DNA of 64,000 bases. Source: Epiperipatus broadwayi (Eukaryota; Onychophora; Udeonychophora; Euonychophora; Peripatidae). The stretch spans positions 560,001 through 624,000 of the forward strand of contig JAQFVV010000354.1 of the NCBI GenBank assembly GCA_028023455.1, in the 5' to 3' direction. The notes beneath the pieces are model-generated. The model was not told where the DNA came from, made no database searches, and saw only the letters and a program-made list of their open reading frames with translations. A program made the position numbers and the translations under genes. Shown piece after piece: positions 1 through 11,149 of the stretch (position 1 is the stretch's first letter; each line of letters begins with the position of its first letter).

Positions 1-91
1 ATCCAAAATTACTTTTGTCACCATTCTATGTTTTATATACAGTTAGTCCAGAGAATTAACATCCATAGCATTTTGTGTGGAGCAATTGTAT

Positions 92-668
92 ATGGCTGAC
101 AAAACAGTTGTGGATTGAAACAAGTACTTCCATGAAGTATGCATGTGGAGATTATCAAGAAATGAAAGGTGTAAAATCGGAGGTCCTGACACAATTGTTG
201 AGATTGATGAAAGCCTTTTCACAAAGTGGAAAAACAATGCTGGAAGAGTCCTGCCACAGGAATGGCTATTTGGTGGCATATGCAGAGAGACTGATGGATG
301 TTTTATTGTAGCCTTTTAAGATAGAACTGTGTCAACTCTCATACAAGGAATTTTACAAAATGTGCACCAAGGCTCGACAATTTATAGTGATTGCTAGAAA
401 GGATAAAAGAGCGAAGAGTTAGCCAAGGCAGATATGAAAACCATCATGTTAATGACATGTACAACTTCGTAGACCCCTCAACTGGTGCACATATACAAAA
501 TATTGAAAGGTTGTGGGGTTTGATCAAATGGCACAATAAAAACCCAGAGGGACAGCATGTCAGCACCTGGACTCACATTTGAGTAAATTTATGTGGAGGT
601 GGTCATATAAAGCTGATCCTTTTGATGCAATTTTGGAGCACATATTCCAATTCAGTCCATCACAGTGA
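92..668 (+). pseudogene. Merlin / IS1595 (ISXO2-like) DDE transposase relic
   Basis: Conceptual translation gives a recognisable DDE transposase of the IS1595/ISXO2-like group, known in animals as the Merlin superfamily. Visible landmarks are KIGGPDTIVEIDES with the first catalytic Asp at 206-208, FGGICRETDG, DRTVSTLIQ, IYSDC with the second Asp at 389-391, and FVDPSTGAHIQNIERLWG with the catalytic Glu at 505-507, followed by KFMWRW near the C-terminus. It is dead: in-frame stops lie at 116-118 (TGA), 317-319 (TAA) and 395-397 (TAG, where the family normally has Trp). The frame then shifts before the Glu region and again near 582. The N-terminal part is absent or lies left of the window. Neither terminal inverted repeats nor an 8-bp target duplication could be identified. 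Confidence 0.85.
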
Positions 669-689
669 ATGCTATTTGTAAGTAATTTT

Positions 690-1690
690 CATTTTTGTTT
701 CTAATAAATGATGTCATTTCGATGTATATTATTTTGTAAATTATTTTGCAATTATAAAAAGTACAATTAATTAATTTTATTTTCAATATCTGAATTATAT
801 TATACAGAAAATTTTTCTTGTAAATTCATCCGCAATTATAAAAATTACAATTAATTACTTTTGATAATTTTTAATGTCTGAATTATATTATAATTAAATA
901 TAGACATTGAGATGGTGTAATATACCACCTTTTAAGTTATTGTCTAAGGTGGCCATTAATGTCAGATTTGCATTAAGTCAGGAGAAGTACCCAATATTGT
1001 TGATTAATTTTAAATTTACAAAAAAAATTTTGTTAATATTTCTGCAATTATCAAATAGTATTTTAATTTCTAAATTATTTTGACGTTTACATGTATATAT
1101 TTTTTTGAATATGTAATATAGAATACCTTGTACATTTTTTTTGAATTTGCAATATAGAGTACCTTTTTAAATTATCAAATTTACACTAAATTGCTTTTAA
1201 TTTCAAAATTATTTTGATGTACATTATGTACTACTATGTATTTAGATATTCAATGTACTATTTTCATGTAAGTAAATTTTTTTTTTGATTTTTTATTTCT
1301 TTTTAAAAAATTCATAATATAGAGTACCTTTAAGTTATTCTCCAGGTCACCATTAATAATGCTGATAGTCACGTGTTTACTGATTTTTTCATTGAGAGCT
1401 TGGTAATTTTAATTTTGGTTTCTAATAAATAAGGTCATTTTGATGTATAATATTTTGTAAATTCATCCGCAATATAAAAAATCGGTGGTTTTGTAAATCA
1501 TAATATAAATTATCAAACTTACAATTAAATACTTTTAATTTCTAAATTATTTTGACGTACATTTTCTTTGTTTCTAATAAATAAGGTCATTTCGATGTAT
1601 ATTATTTTGTAAATTAATTAATTTTATTTTTAATTCCGGAATTATATTAATAATGCCGGTAGTCATGTGTTTACATTTTTTTATTCAGGA
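690..1690. repeat. AT-rich degenerate internal repeats downstream of the Merlin relic
   Basis: Short modules recur in this non-coding stretch. One contains TTTCTAATAAAT, then GTCATTT and GATGTATAATATTTTGTAAATT, and is seen near 697, 1418 and 1570. Another contains AGAGTACCTTT plus a short ACCATTAATAATGC segment, near 1320-1370 and, in part, near 1140 and 940. TAGTCAYGTGTTTAC occurs near 1367 and 1660. No ORF is supportable. It may be non-coding sequence of the Merlin element or an older tandem structure broken by indels. Confidence 0.55.
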
Positions 1691-1750
1691 CCAAGAAACA
1701 TAGTGGTGCTTTGCTCAGGACCAAAAAACATAGTGGTACTCATTACCCAA

Positions 1751-1970
1751 TGGTCATCTTTAGTATTTTCCAACCAATGATATACTACCCTGAAAGCAAA
1801 TCAATCTAATCTTGATATCTTTAATGTGCTGACTTCGCATGATCTGCGGAGAAATTTTAGCGATTGCATTTGTCCACAAATCACTTGGAGACATTATCTT
1901 AAAGATCAGAAGATCAGACTGATATGGCTTCAGGGTATTACATCATTGGTTGTAAAATACTAAAGAACCA
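1751..1970. mobile_element. Fold-back MITE-like element, about 220 bp
   Basis: The left segment 1751-1825 (TGGTCATCTTTAGTATTTT, CAACCAATGAT, ACCCTGAA, TATCTTTAA) is matched in reverse complement by 1897-1970 (TTAAAGATC, TTCAGGGT, ATCATTGGTTG, AAAATACTAAAG, AACCA). The arms are about 65-75 bp with scattered mismatches around a loop of roughly 75 bp. This is the architecture of a small non-autonomous fold-back transposon. It has no coding capacity, and the superfamily is not recognisable. Confidence 0.75.
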
Positions 1971-2170
1971 ATTTTAATAAAACATTGTTGCCATTCAGTA
2001 TAATTTAACAAAATATTTTTATTTTATTTTAATAATAAATGATTGATTTATCCAAAACAAATAAACATATTTTTATTAAACATATGACCTTGAATTGTTT
2101 TCTTTATTTAATTACTTAGAAACTATAGAAAAATAACAAATGAAGATATGTGCACTCCACAATATGTAGT

Positions 2171-2757
2171 CTTTGTTCTTGATCAACAAAATCAACTGTT
2201 GAAAAACATTGCAGTGCCCCATTGTACTTGATTGCCTAGCAAACACAAACATGATTTAGGTCAGTGGGGAGGGGTTTCTGCTTATCATACAAAAATATTA
2301 AACATTCTCCATATCACCATCATTTATAAAATACTTTGGTATAAAAAGAAAAAAATAGGTAGGCAAATAAAAAATATTTATTTTAATTATCTTTTTGGTA
2401 ACAAAAACATAATTATCATAATAAAAGTTAAATATTTAATTTATTTAAAATCAAAATATCTATTATTATTACTGGTTTTTTCAAAGTTAATACATAAAAA
2501 CTATTTTTCAAAAACAGTTTATCTTTTGATATGACCTGTAAGTCCATTGCAGTCCACAAGTGGTACACCTATCAGAGGAGCAGAATCATTGAATTAAAAT
2601 ATATTGGCTCAGCAATCTAATACAATGGGGATGCTGAAATGTTTTTTAACAGCTTTTACTTTATTTGGTCAAAGATTATATTGTTTCAGCAATATAGAAT
2701 TATGGCAGTGCCGGAATGTTTTTTAGCAATGTTCTGGTTTTGTTGATCAAGGTCGGA
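2171..2757. mobile_element. Non-autonomous element with about 50-bp inverted termini
   Basis: The arm at 2171-2218 (CTTGATCAACAAAA, GAAAAACATT, GCAGTGCC) pairs in inverted orientation with 2704-2757 (GGCAGTGCC, AATGTTTTTT, TTTTGTTGATCAAG). The interior is AT-rich and non-coding, and it carries a second partial copy of the arm motif near 2631-2655 (TGCTGAAATGTTTTTTAACAG). An open frame of about 100 codons inside it is low-complexity Lys/Ile/Tyr sequence and is not treated as a gene. Confidence 0.65.
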
Positions 2758-2906
2758 GATTACAGATAATAATCAAATAACACTGTATTATACTATAATA
2801 TACGTGGATATTTAATACAATTTGGTGATCATATTATTGGTCGTCAAAAATAAAACATCGTCTTTATTCTTTAATATATACTTTTAATTTAAAAAAGGTT
2901 TTTAAG

Positions 2907-2940
2907 ACATATATATATATATGTGTGTGTGTGTGTGCGC
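2907..2940. repeat. (TA)n(TG)n compound microsatellite
   Basis: A dinucleotide run changes from AT to GT repeats and lies 12 bases downstream, in transcript orientation, of the arrestin-domain exon's donor site. Confidence 0.9.
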
Positions 2941-2952
2941 GTAAACACTTAC

Positions 2953-3055
2953 TTGTTAAATGTAAAGGAACCTCGAGTTCTATCTTCACTTTTCCAGATA
3001 CATTTTCTCCAGCATAGAAAACAGCGTCATCAAAAAGTAATTGAAAACTTTTCAT
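2953..3055 (-). CDS. First coding exon of an arrestin-domain-containing (ARRDC-like) protein
   Basis: Read on the minus strand from the ATG at 3055-3053, the exon encodes MKSFQLLFDDAVFYAGENVS and continues GKVKIELEVPLHLT. This is the beginning of an arrestin N domain: hydrophobic first strand ending in LFD, then VFYAGE, VSGKV and IELEVPL, as in alpha-arrestins (ARRDC/TXNIP-like proteins). In that family the protein is an adaptor linking membrane cargo to NEDD4-type ubiquitin ligases. The reading frame ends at a strong donor, CAA|GTAAGT, with GTAAGT at 2952-2947, leaving a phase-1 junction. The frame is also open upstream, so an earlier start is not formally excluded, but family alignment favours this Met. 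No other exon is visible in the window; the rest should lie left of position 1. The neighbouring CDS-like fragments are all transposons. Confidence 0.78.
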
Positions 3056-3499
3056 ATTATATAAAAATATAAATTTATGTAAATAATACCTGTAATTAGA
3101 AACAAAGATGTTATGAAGAAACCACACACGCGCATATATATCGTGAACATTAATCGTTAATATTAAAAATAATTCGTTTGTAAAATGTTGCGAATTTCTT
3201 CTTTCTAACTAAACTTCATTAACTAAAATGAGTTCTCTTGTTGAAAAGCATGTATTATGAAATGTGTTTGGTAATGAAGTTCATAATTTCAATAATAATA
3301 ATAAATAAATAAACCCAAGAGTTTTGTACTTGTAAATGAAACACAATGAACGAAGTTTTTTTCTTTTTATCATATAAAAATATGATTAAAACATTATTAA
3401 AAACTAAGTGATTGAAAGGTAAATAATTAATACACATTTTAATAATACAGTATAATACAATTGATGATGGATGTGTATATGATATAGAAGCTTGCTTTT

Positions 3500-4255
<756 letters not shown>

Positions 4256-4261
4256 ATTTTA

Positions 4262-5290
4262 AGTGAAAAAAGATTAAGAGATAGAGAAAAGAGGGAAATA
4301 TTTAAATGTGATATTTATGAAAAATCTACCAAAGAAAAATTAAGAAATACAATTTAAATGTTGATATCTGTAGTAATATATTGTAAAATTATGAAAGTAG
4401 TTGAGAATAGTAGTAGAATTTACTCTTATTAAACAATATAAATACTGAATTAAATTGAAAAAATAAAAATTCTTAAATTCTTTATTAGTTTCCATGTAAT
4501 AAGCATGCTTACTCACACTTTTGAAATCAAATAGGTAGAAAATCTTAAAATTTTGCTGTGCTAGTTGCAATGTTTTCTTTTCTGGAAATAAATACACTGT
4601 TAGATTTATGTAATTGGACTCAAAAGTTGCAGATTTTTCAATAATATTTCTTTCAAAGCATGCTGACAGTTTAGAACTAAATTTATTGTGATAGGTAATA
4701 GATGTTACTTTGAGTATCTTCATGACATCTGATCCATTTTTAAAAAAATTACATGTCAAGCTGGTAGATTAAATCTAGATTTGCATTCAGCAATCCAAAT
4801 TAAACATATTAAATAATCTCAGCTATTATGGAGTATTTGATTATACTGTTGTTGCTATTTGCTTTTTCTTAATTTTTTTGCAACTATTTCTAATGCTATT
4901 TTGCTAGTTATGCATTCATTTGATAACTGTAGGTAAACTAAATGTTGATTTATTAGTTCCAAAATACATCTGAAGATGTCAGTATTCTATAGATAAATAA
5001 CAATGCTGCTGATTGGTAGATTCTTTAAGACAGTGTTGCAAGACTGCTTGTAAACTCTTATTTATTGTTATTTAGTGATAAGCAAAAAATGTATATATTT
5101 TTAAATTTATTTAAATATTTATAAATACTTTTACACAATATTTATATAATAATTATAAAAGATGTTTTTTAATTATATTTAGAATTTATTCAAATATGTT
5201 TCATTTTTAAAATTATGAAGAAAATACATTTGTAGTAACTGTAAAATTGCAAACACAATTGGCAACACTGATAAACACAGTAGTACAGAA
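4262..5290. other. AT-rich intergenic stretch with one short family motif
   Basis: No coding region is supported. A TCTGAAGATGTCAG motif at about 4969-4982, followed by GCTGATTGG near 5008, resembles the ends of the dispersed family centred on 8.2-11.1 kb, so this may be a small remnant of it. Confidence 0.4.
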
Positions 5291-5299
5291 CTTTTATGA

Positions 5300-5860
5300 A
5301 CAATAATTCTTCCACTTTCCAACATTTTCCCACTCACCCTTAGTGGCAATTACAGTTCATAGTTCAACATTTTAATTTTGGTGTTTACACCCTTATTTAA
5401 AATTATGAATCAATAATTCAGGTTTAATTTGTTAAAAATATAAATTTGCAAATGAAAAAAATATTCTAAAATATCATACTTGGACTTTCTAAATATATAA
5501 AACAAAATAAAAATGAGAAATATGTAACTGAATAATGACTTTATTTTTATAATTTATCCAAACCATTTCAAACACTTTTTAGCAAAACCCTTTATTTATA
5601 CATATATACGTATACCTATGTTTCAACTGTCCTGCAGTCTTCTTCAAAGTGTTCAAAGTGGTTTGGATAAATTGTATTCATATAAGATATTACAAAAAAA
5701 AATAAAGAAAAGTGTGATTTTGACTTTAGTTTTATTTGTTCTTTATTTTTGAACACAAATGAATAAATATAAACTCATTATAAATCTATAAAATTACATT
5801 TCAGAACTTAAAAGTGCATTTATATCTAATAAATTGTCACAAAAATTAAGTAATTTTTAT
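5300..5860 (+). repeat. Dispersed repeat family E, copy 1, interrupted by a hairpin element
   Basis: This matches, with many mismatches, segments at 23400-23700 and 53950-54350. Shared landmarks are a TTCAAC-TTTTAATT motif, AAATTTAAGTTT or a variant, CATATTTGAACTTTC or a variant, an ATTGTAAAAAA(A)-rich block, and in copies 1 and 3 AATCTATAAAATAC followed by TTATCACAAAAATT. Non-coding, class unknown. The 5551-5673 hairpin sits inside this copy and is lacking in the others. Confidence 0.55.
5551..5673. mobile_element. Small hairpin element (about 123 bp) nested in family E
   Basis: AATTTATCCAAACCA at the left end and TGGTTTGGATAAATT at the right end are exact reverse complements. The arms continue inward through AACACTTT and AAAGTGTT with a few mismatches, for about 27 bp. 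The loop contains a CTGCAGTCTTCTTC word. The two other family E copies lack this insertion, which supports it being mobile. Confidence 0.65.
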
Positions 5861-5864
5861 GTTT

Positions 5865-6526
5865 GGCATATCATAAAAATCATAATTATCATTGTTTTTA
5901 TTTTGATATTACTTCAAATTTCTTAATTTATATTTGTTTCAAAAAAATTTAAATGTAGACATAATATTTTTTTAAATACTTATTATAAAAGTATTTTGTA
6001 AAAAAGAAGTACAAATATTTAAATAAACTAAGAAGATTATACAAATTGTTGTTTATTTTGGGAGACAATAAAAAAAGGTTAAGTTTATTCAAACATTCAA
6101 TTTTTTAAAAATCTACCAATCGGGAGTCTATTAAACTATGTCTAGTATATGTGATTTATTTCTATGTAAACTACTCTGTAGATTAATGCCATCTACATAT
6201 TTATCAGATTAATAAATCAATTTTCACATTATTTTCAATTCTAACAATAAAAGTGGCTAAATAGTATGAAAGTTAGTGGGAGCAAGGGTGTTTTAAGGTG
6301 CATAGCAGTACTAACATGGTAGTCTGTAAAACACCAATTATTTTTGTCAACAAATTAATAATTACAATATAAATTTCAATTTTAGAACATTTCATAACTT
6401 TTTGATGACTTAACAATAATTCATTTCAATTTTAGAAATAAACTAATGGTACTCTTCAGATAGCTGGGTATGACCACTTGATGACATTGTTTATGTCCAA
6501 AAACACATAAAAATGTCATTTACACA
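5865..6526. other. AT-rich stretch, nothing recognised
   Basis: Only A/T-rich sequence is seen here, without coding periodicity, clear repeats or known motifs. Confidence 0.5.
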
Positions 6527-7220
6527 GCCAGACTTATGACTAATCCAACAGTTCTGTTGTATTAGCCATTGCAGGCTGCATGATGATGCTACACAGAAAT
6601 ATTATGACCTGTTTTGTGCTTCATGACACTTTATGTGAATTTTCACAATTCACAGATGGCTATGGTATCATCTGAGGGTGATTGGATTTCAAGTGGACAT
6701 AACTTTTGAAATCTCCATAATAAAGTAATTTCATTGTAGTCTGACTTACTAATAATTGTCACACAATCCCTTCCTTACACAACTTGGAATGTGCAAAACA
6801 TTGGCAAAGGATACACAATTCAGCTGAGATCATGCAAAAACTCACATTTTTATAAAAAAATATATGAGACAAATAAAATGGCCCTCTGTAGGGAAGCAGA
6901 TTTTCAAATTGTGGCAGTTACTGACAACAGCAGAAGGGTATGCAGTGACATATTTACATGGCTTGACTTATGGCTAATACAACATTTCTGTTGTTGTATT
7001 AGCCACTGTGGGCTCCTTGAAGGCATTGTACAGAAATATTATGGCCTGTTTGTTATTTTTGTGACACTTGATGTGAATCCACACAATTCACAGTTGGATA
7101 CTGTATTGTCTGAGGGTGGATGGATTTCAAGTAGCCACAAGTTTTGAAATCTCCATAGTAGAATAATATCATTTCTACTTAAATTTTACAGTCTGACTTA
7201 CTAAGAATTGTCACACCATA
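6527..7220 (+). repeat. Tandem duplication with a 433-bp period, each unit carrying a hairpin
   Basis: Unit 1 (about 6527-6770) and unit 2 (about 6956-7220) share a hairpin, ACAGAAATATTATG, GACACTT, GTGAAT, CACAATTCACAG, TCTGAGGGTG, GGATTTCAAGT, TTTTGAAATCTCCATA and GTCTGACTTACTAA. The hairpin is CTAATMCAACA / TGTTGTATTAG at 6540-6567 and a longer version at 6972-7004. The open frame at 6791-7147 overlaps unit 2 and shows no family resemblance, so it is not called. Confidence 0.7.
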
Positions 7221-7329
7221 GTGCACTGGCAAGTCCATGAAACTCTACACTTGCAAAATAACCTTGCAAGTCTAATATCAGTCATGCTCCTGCAAGCAGA
7301 GCTATTCGATTCACATATGTTTCCATAAC

Positions 7330-7880
7330 AAAAGGTGATTCTATGACATAAATTGTCAATAAAGAAAAGGAAAATTGAAAAAGTCAAAAGTTTTAGTCTT
7401 ATTTAACTTATTTTCGTGGGGGGGGGGGGGTGAGAAAAATTTTGTCATCACTAAGACAAAAGTTATTTTTGGTTTGTTCTTATTTTTAAAAAAGGTAGAA
7501 CAATATTTTATTAAAACAAAAATATAATACCAATAAAATGTAATAGAAATTGGTTTTAAAAATAAAAGTTTTACTATATCATTGGTAAAGATGTGTTGTG
7601 TATTGTTTTTTGTTATTGTAATTTGTTAGTAGAAAGAAAAAAAACTGTTGCCAAAAAAAAAAAAAGGTTATGATTCTATGACATAAATCAATAACACAAA
7701 AAGAAAATATTTTTATTTTGTTTTTATTACAAAAAAAAGGTATTAAAAATAAAATGTAATAACATTTTTTTTTAAAAATAAAAGTTTTACTATTTCAGCA
7801 GTAAAGATGTGTTTGTGTATAAGGAAAAAAAATTAAAGAGGTAGTAGAAAAAAAAAATTAAAGATGTAGTAGAAAACATC
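7330..7880 (+). repeat. Degenerate direct repeat (about 340-bp spacing) with a poly-G run
   Basis: TGATTCTATGACATAAAT occurs near 7332 and 7670. AAAAATAAAAGTTTTACTAT followed by GTAAAGATGTGTT occurs near 7557 and 7776. A run of 13 G residues at 7418-7430 is unusual in this AT-rich context. Non-coding. Confidence 0.55.
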
Positions 7881-8264
7881 ACTATCAGAAGAGTGTCCCA
7901 ACAATTTGTTAATGTATTTTTTTACCAGCATTGAAAGTTATTGTCCAATAAGAAATGTTCTTGTATTTCACTTCACTATTTTAGTTCAAATAAGATTTCT
8001 TAGGATATTTTTTATTTGTAAACTTAAAATTTTAATAAATCAACAATATATTGGTTTATAATTCAGAATATAAATTTTAATAATAAAGTAAAATGTTGTA
8101 ATATAACTTATGTTGCCATGAGGGTATGATACAAACAAACATTGGAATGTGGATGGATTAACTTGTAGTCTGTGTTCAACAAAATTTTTGTATGCAACTT
8201 TAAATTGCTTTTAAACTAATAATTTTTACATTATTTTGCTGATTTTATCGTTATCTTATCAAGA

Positions 8265-8870
8265 CAAACATACTGTAAAATGATATTCCCTTTATAATTA
8301 TTTTACAACTAAAAAATCAATATTTAAATTTAAAGTTATAATACAGAGACTTGCCTTCCAAGATGCTGATTGGTTATCTCTCAGACTCTACAAAAGGGAG
8401 CACTAGTCAACAATTTTGACAGTTCTAAGTTCTTTGTTTTGATTTTCAAAATGAAAATGTATGTTTTAGAGTAGTTTGTTACGTATTTATTATTATTTTC
8501 ATAAAATGTGTGTGAAAATATAATTATTTTAGAAGAATAGTTCAGATTTTAGTAAAATTATTTACTTTTACAAGAAAATATATTGAGAAAGAAATCAATG
8601 ATGTAGGCTACATTTTGTAATAGATTGAAAAAAAATACATTTTGTCATCTGCTATAGATTATTTTTATCAATTATAAATAGAAATTTATTTTTGAAAAAA
8701 CTTTTGTTTACTTTAATATTCTGACAAATTATTAATTTGCTTTTTAGAAACTAAACTAAAATGTGTATAATTTAAAAGACAAATATATTTTTACTGCTGA
8801 TTCTGTAATTGACCAACCAAAAGTGTAGAACTTTATTTTACTTGGCTAATAGGGTATTTTGCAGTTAAAT
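8265..8870 (+). repeat. Dispersed repeat family G, copy A
   Basis: Ordered landmarks shared with copies B and C: TTATTTTACAACTAAAAAAT, GATGCTGATTGG (an inverted CCAAT word), TTGTTTTGATTTTCAAAATG, ATTATTTTAGAA, AAATAGAAATTTATTTTTGA and TGTAATTGACCAACCAAAA. There is no ORF. The class is unknown; the CCAAT-like words at both ends of the unit stand out. Confidence 0.65.
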
Positions 8871-9009
8871 GGATTGCAAATGAGTTAATGCAATAGCAAT
8901 TATTTAAAGCTTCAATAACTTTCTGTTTGCCTCAAGTAAACTCATTGATGGCTTTAACTCACTCTAGAACTAGCAATTTTTATATTATAGTGAATTTATG
9001 CTCATTTTA

Positions 9010-9790
9010 AAGCTTAAAAAGTACCATAAGATGCTGCCCTTTCTAAAATTATTTTACAAATAAAAAATCAATAACTTATACATTTCAAGTTACAATAATG
9101 GGAGAAGGTAGACCATCCTAGATGCTGCTTGGCTGGTTCTCATTTCAAACAAAAGAAGAGCACCTGTCAATAATTTTCACCACTCCAACTTTTTTGTTTT
9201 GATTTTGAAAATGAAAATGAATGTTTTAGAGTGTATTTTAGTATTTTTTTACATACTATAAATTATTTTGATAAAGTATGCTAAAAATAAAATTATTTTA
9301 GAAAAATAGCTAAGATTTTAGTAAAAATTCTTTACTTTTACACAAATGTAAATTGAAAAAGAAATTAGCACTTGTCAACAATTTTGACACTTGTCAACAA
9401 TTTTCACCATCCCAAGCTCTTTATTTGATTTCAAATAAAAATAAATGTTTTAGAGTATTTTGTTGGTATTTTTTGCATATTATAAATTATTTTGATAAAA
9501 TATGCTGAAAATATAATTATTTTAAAAAAATAGTAAGATTTTAGTAAAAAATTCTTTATTTTTACATGAACATAAATTGAGAAAAAAAATCACTGACATA
9601 CTTAACATTGTCTACTTGGTTATAAATGTTCTTTTGAGGTTCTCCACTATAAAATATTTTATAATTATAAATAGAAATTTATTTTTGAAAAAACTTTCAT
9701 TAACTTGAATATAGTTTTACTGCTGATTTTGTAATTGACCAATCAAAACTTTAGTTTTAACTCACTCAACCAAGTAGATTTTGTATGACA
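9010..9790 (+). repeat. Dispersed repeat family G, copy B, with an internal duplication
   Basis: Homologous to copy A, starting with ATAAGATGCTGCCCTTTCT and TTTACAAATAAAAAATCAAT. Part of the unit (TGTCAACAATTTTCACC through AGATTTTAGTAAAAATTCT) is present twice, at about 9165-9365 and 9366-9580. It ends with ATTGACCAATCAAAA and TTTTAACTCA. Confidence 0.65.
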
Positions 9791-10439
9791 AAAAAGTTAA
9801 CCTTTTACAATATAGTGATGATTATTTAACTAAATCAATGTTTTCAGTTGTATCCACAATTAAGTTTCTCTTTTTAGGCATTCCAATGGTGCTAAAAATC
9901 ACAACTTTTCTATAATACTTATATTATGGTGTGTGATGGATTATAGTTGCTCTTATCTATGAAGCTAGAATTATAATTCATAAATTAAAAAAAAACAACT
10001 GAAAGATGTCAGCATTATATGAATCTTTACAGATTTTTGGGCATGATTGGCAATCTCTTCTATTATTATAGCAATGCTATGAAAGGAGGGACTTAAAAAT
10101 TTAAGATTTATGATTGGCTAATGCTTTAGATTGTTTTTGCTGGGGCTAAATAAGACATAAAATGTAATTTTCAGTAATTGTTAATGATCATAATGCAATC
10201 TTTTTGTAAAAGATTTACTATTAAACCAAAACATACATCACTAGTATAAGATTGTCTTTGAAAACATTTTATTTGCAGAAAGACTGCTCTTAGAAAGTAT
10301 GTTATGAGAAATCAAAAGCAGTGTATATGGGATAAAAAAAATATTATGTGAAAACCGTAAGTAAAATAGTCTTTAAAATTTTAAATACAATAAATAATTT
10401 ATTGACTTTTAGAATTTTTTTCTCTTTGATGATAACCAA

Positions 10440-11130
10440 TTCTAAATATATCCATTTTAGTAACATATATTTTAACCCTTTCAACGATTATTATTTAATT
10501 GGCCGAATGAGTTAAAAATCAAAACTTGTAATTGGCCAACTCACAACTTTAACAAAATCTATTGTTAAAATAGATCACTTTTAATAATATAAATACATTA
10601 GTTTCGTTTGTAAAAAGTATATTACTGAATTGTCAGATTATGAAACAAACGAAAGTCTTTTCAAAAATAAAATTTGATTTATAATTTAAAAAATATTCAA
10701 TTGCGGTGAAATAAAAGTAACCGCTATTCAACCAACCATTGACGCAATCTTTTTTTTTTCACTTTAACGTTACGATCAATATGTAGCAATAAATAAATAA
10801 TTCTTGGTAATATCTTAACTATTTTTCTAAAATAATTTGATTTTTAGTATTATTTTATCAATAATAATTTGTAATTCAATTCAAATATTGTTTAAAATGT
10901 TGTAAACATTCGTTTATAATTTTTGTAATAAAAATCAAAACGAACGTAACTTTTTACTTTTTGGCAGCCATTTCCCTTTCTGACAGAAGTTGGACAGCCA
11001 ATAAGATTCAAGAAAAGTTGGTGAGGAGGCGGTGCTTTGGTTTTGTTTGACATATATGGTCATTTTTATTGATTTTTTACTTGTAAAATAAATCTGAAGA
11101 GGGCACCATCTTACAGAACTTTTGATTTTC
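10440..11130 (-). repeat. Dispersed repeat family G, copy C in inverted orientation
   Basis: Reverse complementing this segment yields the same ordered landmarks as copy B: GTAAGATGGTGCCCTCTTCA, TTTACAAGTAAAAAATCAAT, a CCAAT-containing word, CGTTTTGATTTTTATTAC, AAATTATTTTAGAAAAATAG, TTTTATTTTTGAAAAGACTT, GGCCAATTACAAGTTTTGA and TTTTTAACTCATTC. Copies A/B and C therefore form a large imperfect fold-back with its centre near 10.1 kb. A short further copy of the end motif (TCCTCTTCAGATTTT, AAAAAATCAGTAAAAG) is at about 11970-12016. Confidence 0.65.
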
Positions 11131-11149
11131 TTTCGAATGACATATTATA

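Noticed and set aside
2232-2534. 100-codon open frame
   Set aside because: Low-complexity Lys/Ile/Tyr/Leu translation inside an inverted-terminus element; composition explained by AT richness.
6791-7147. 118-codon open frame as a gene
   Set aside because: It spans spacer and a duplicated unit whose sister copy does not keep the frame open.
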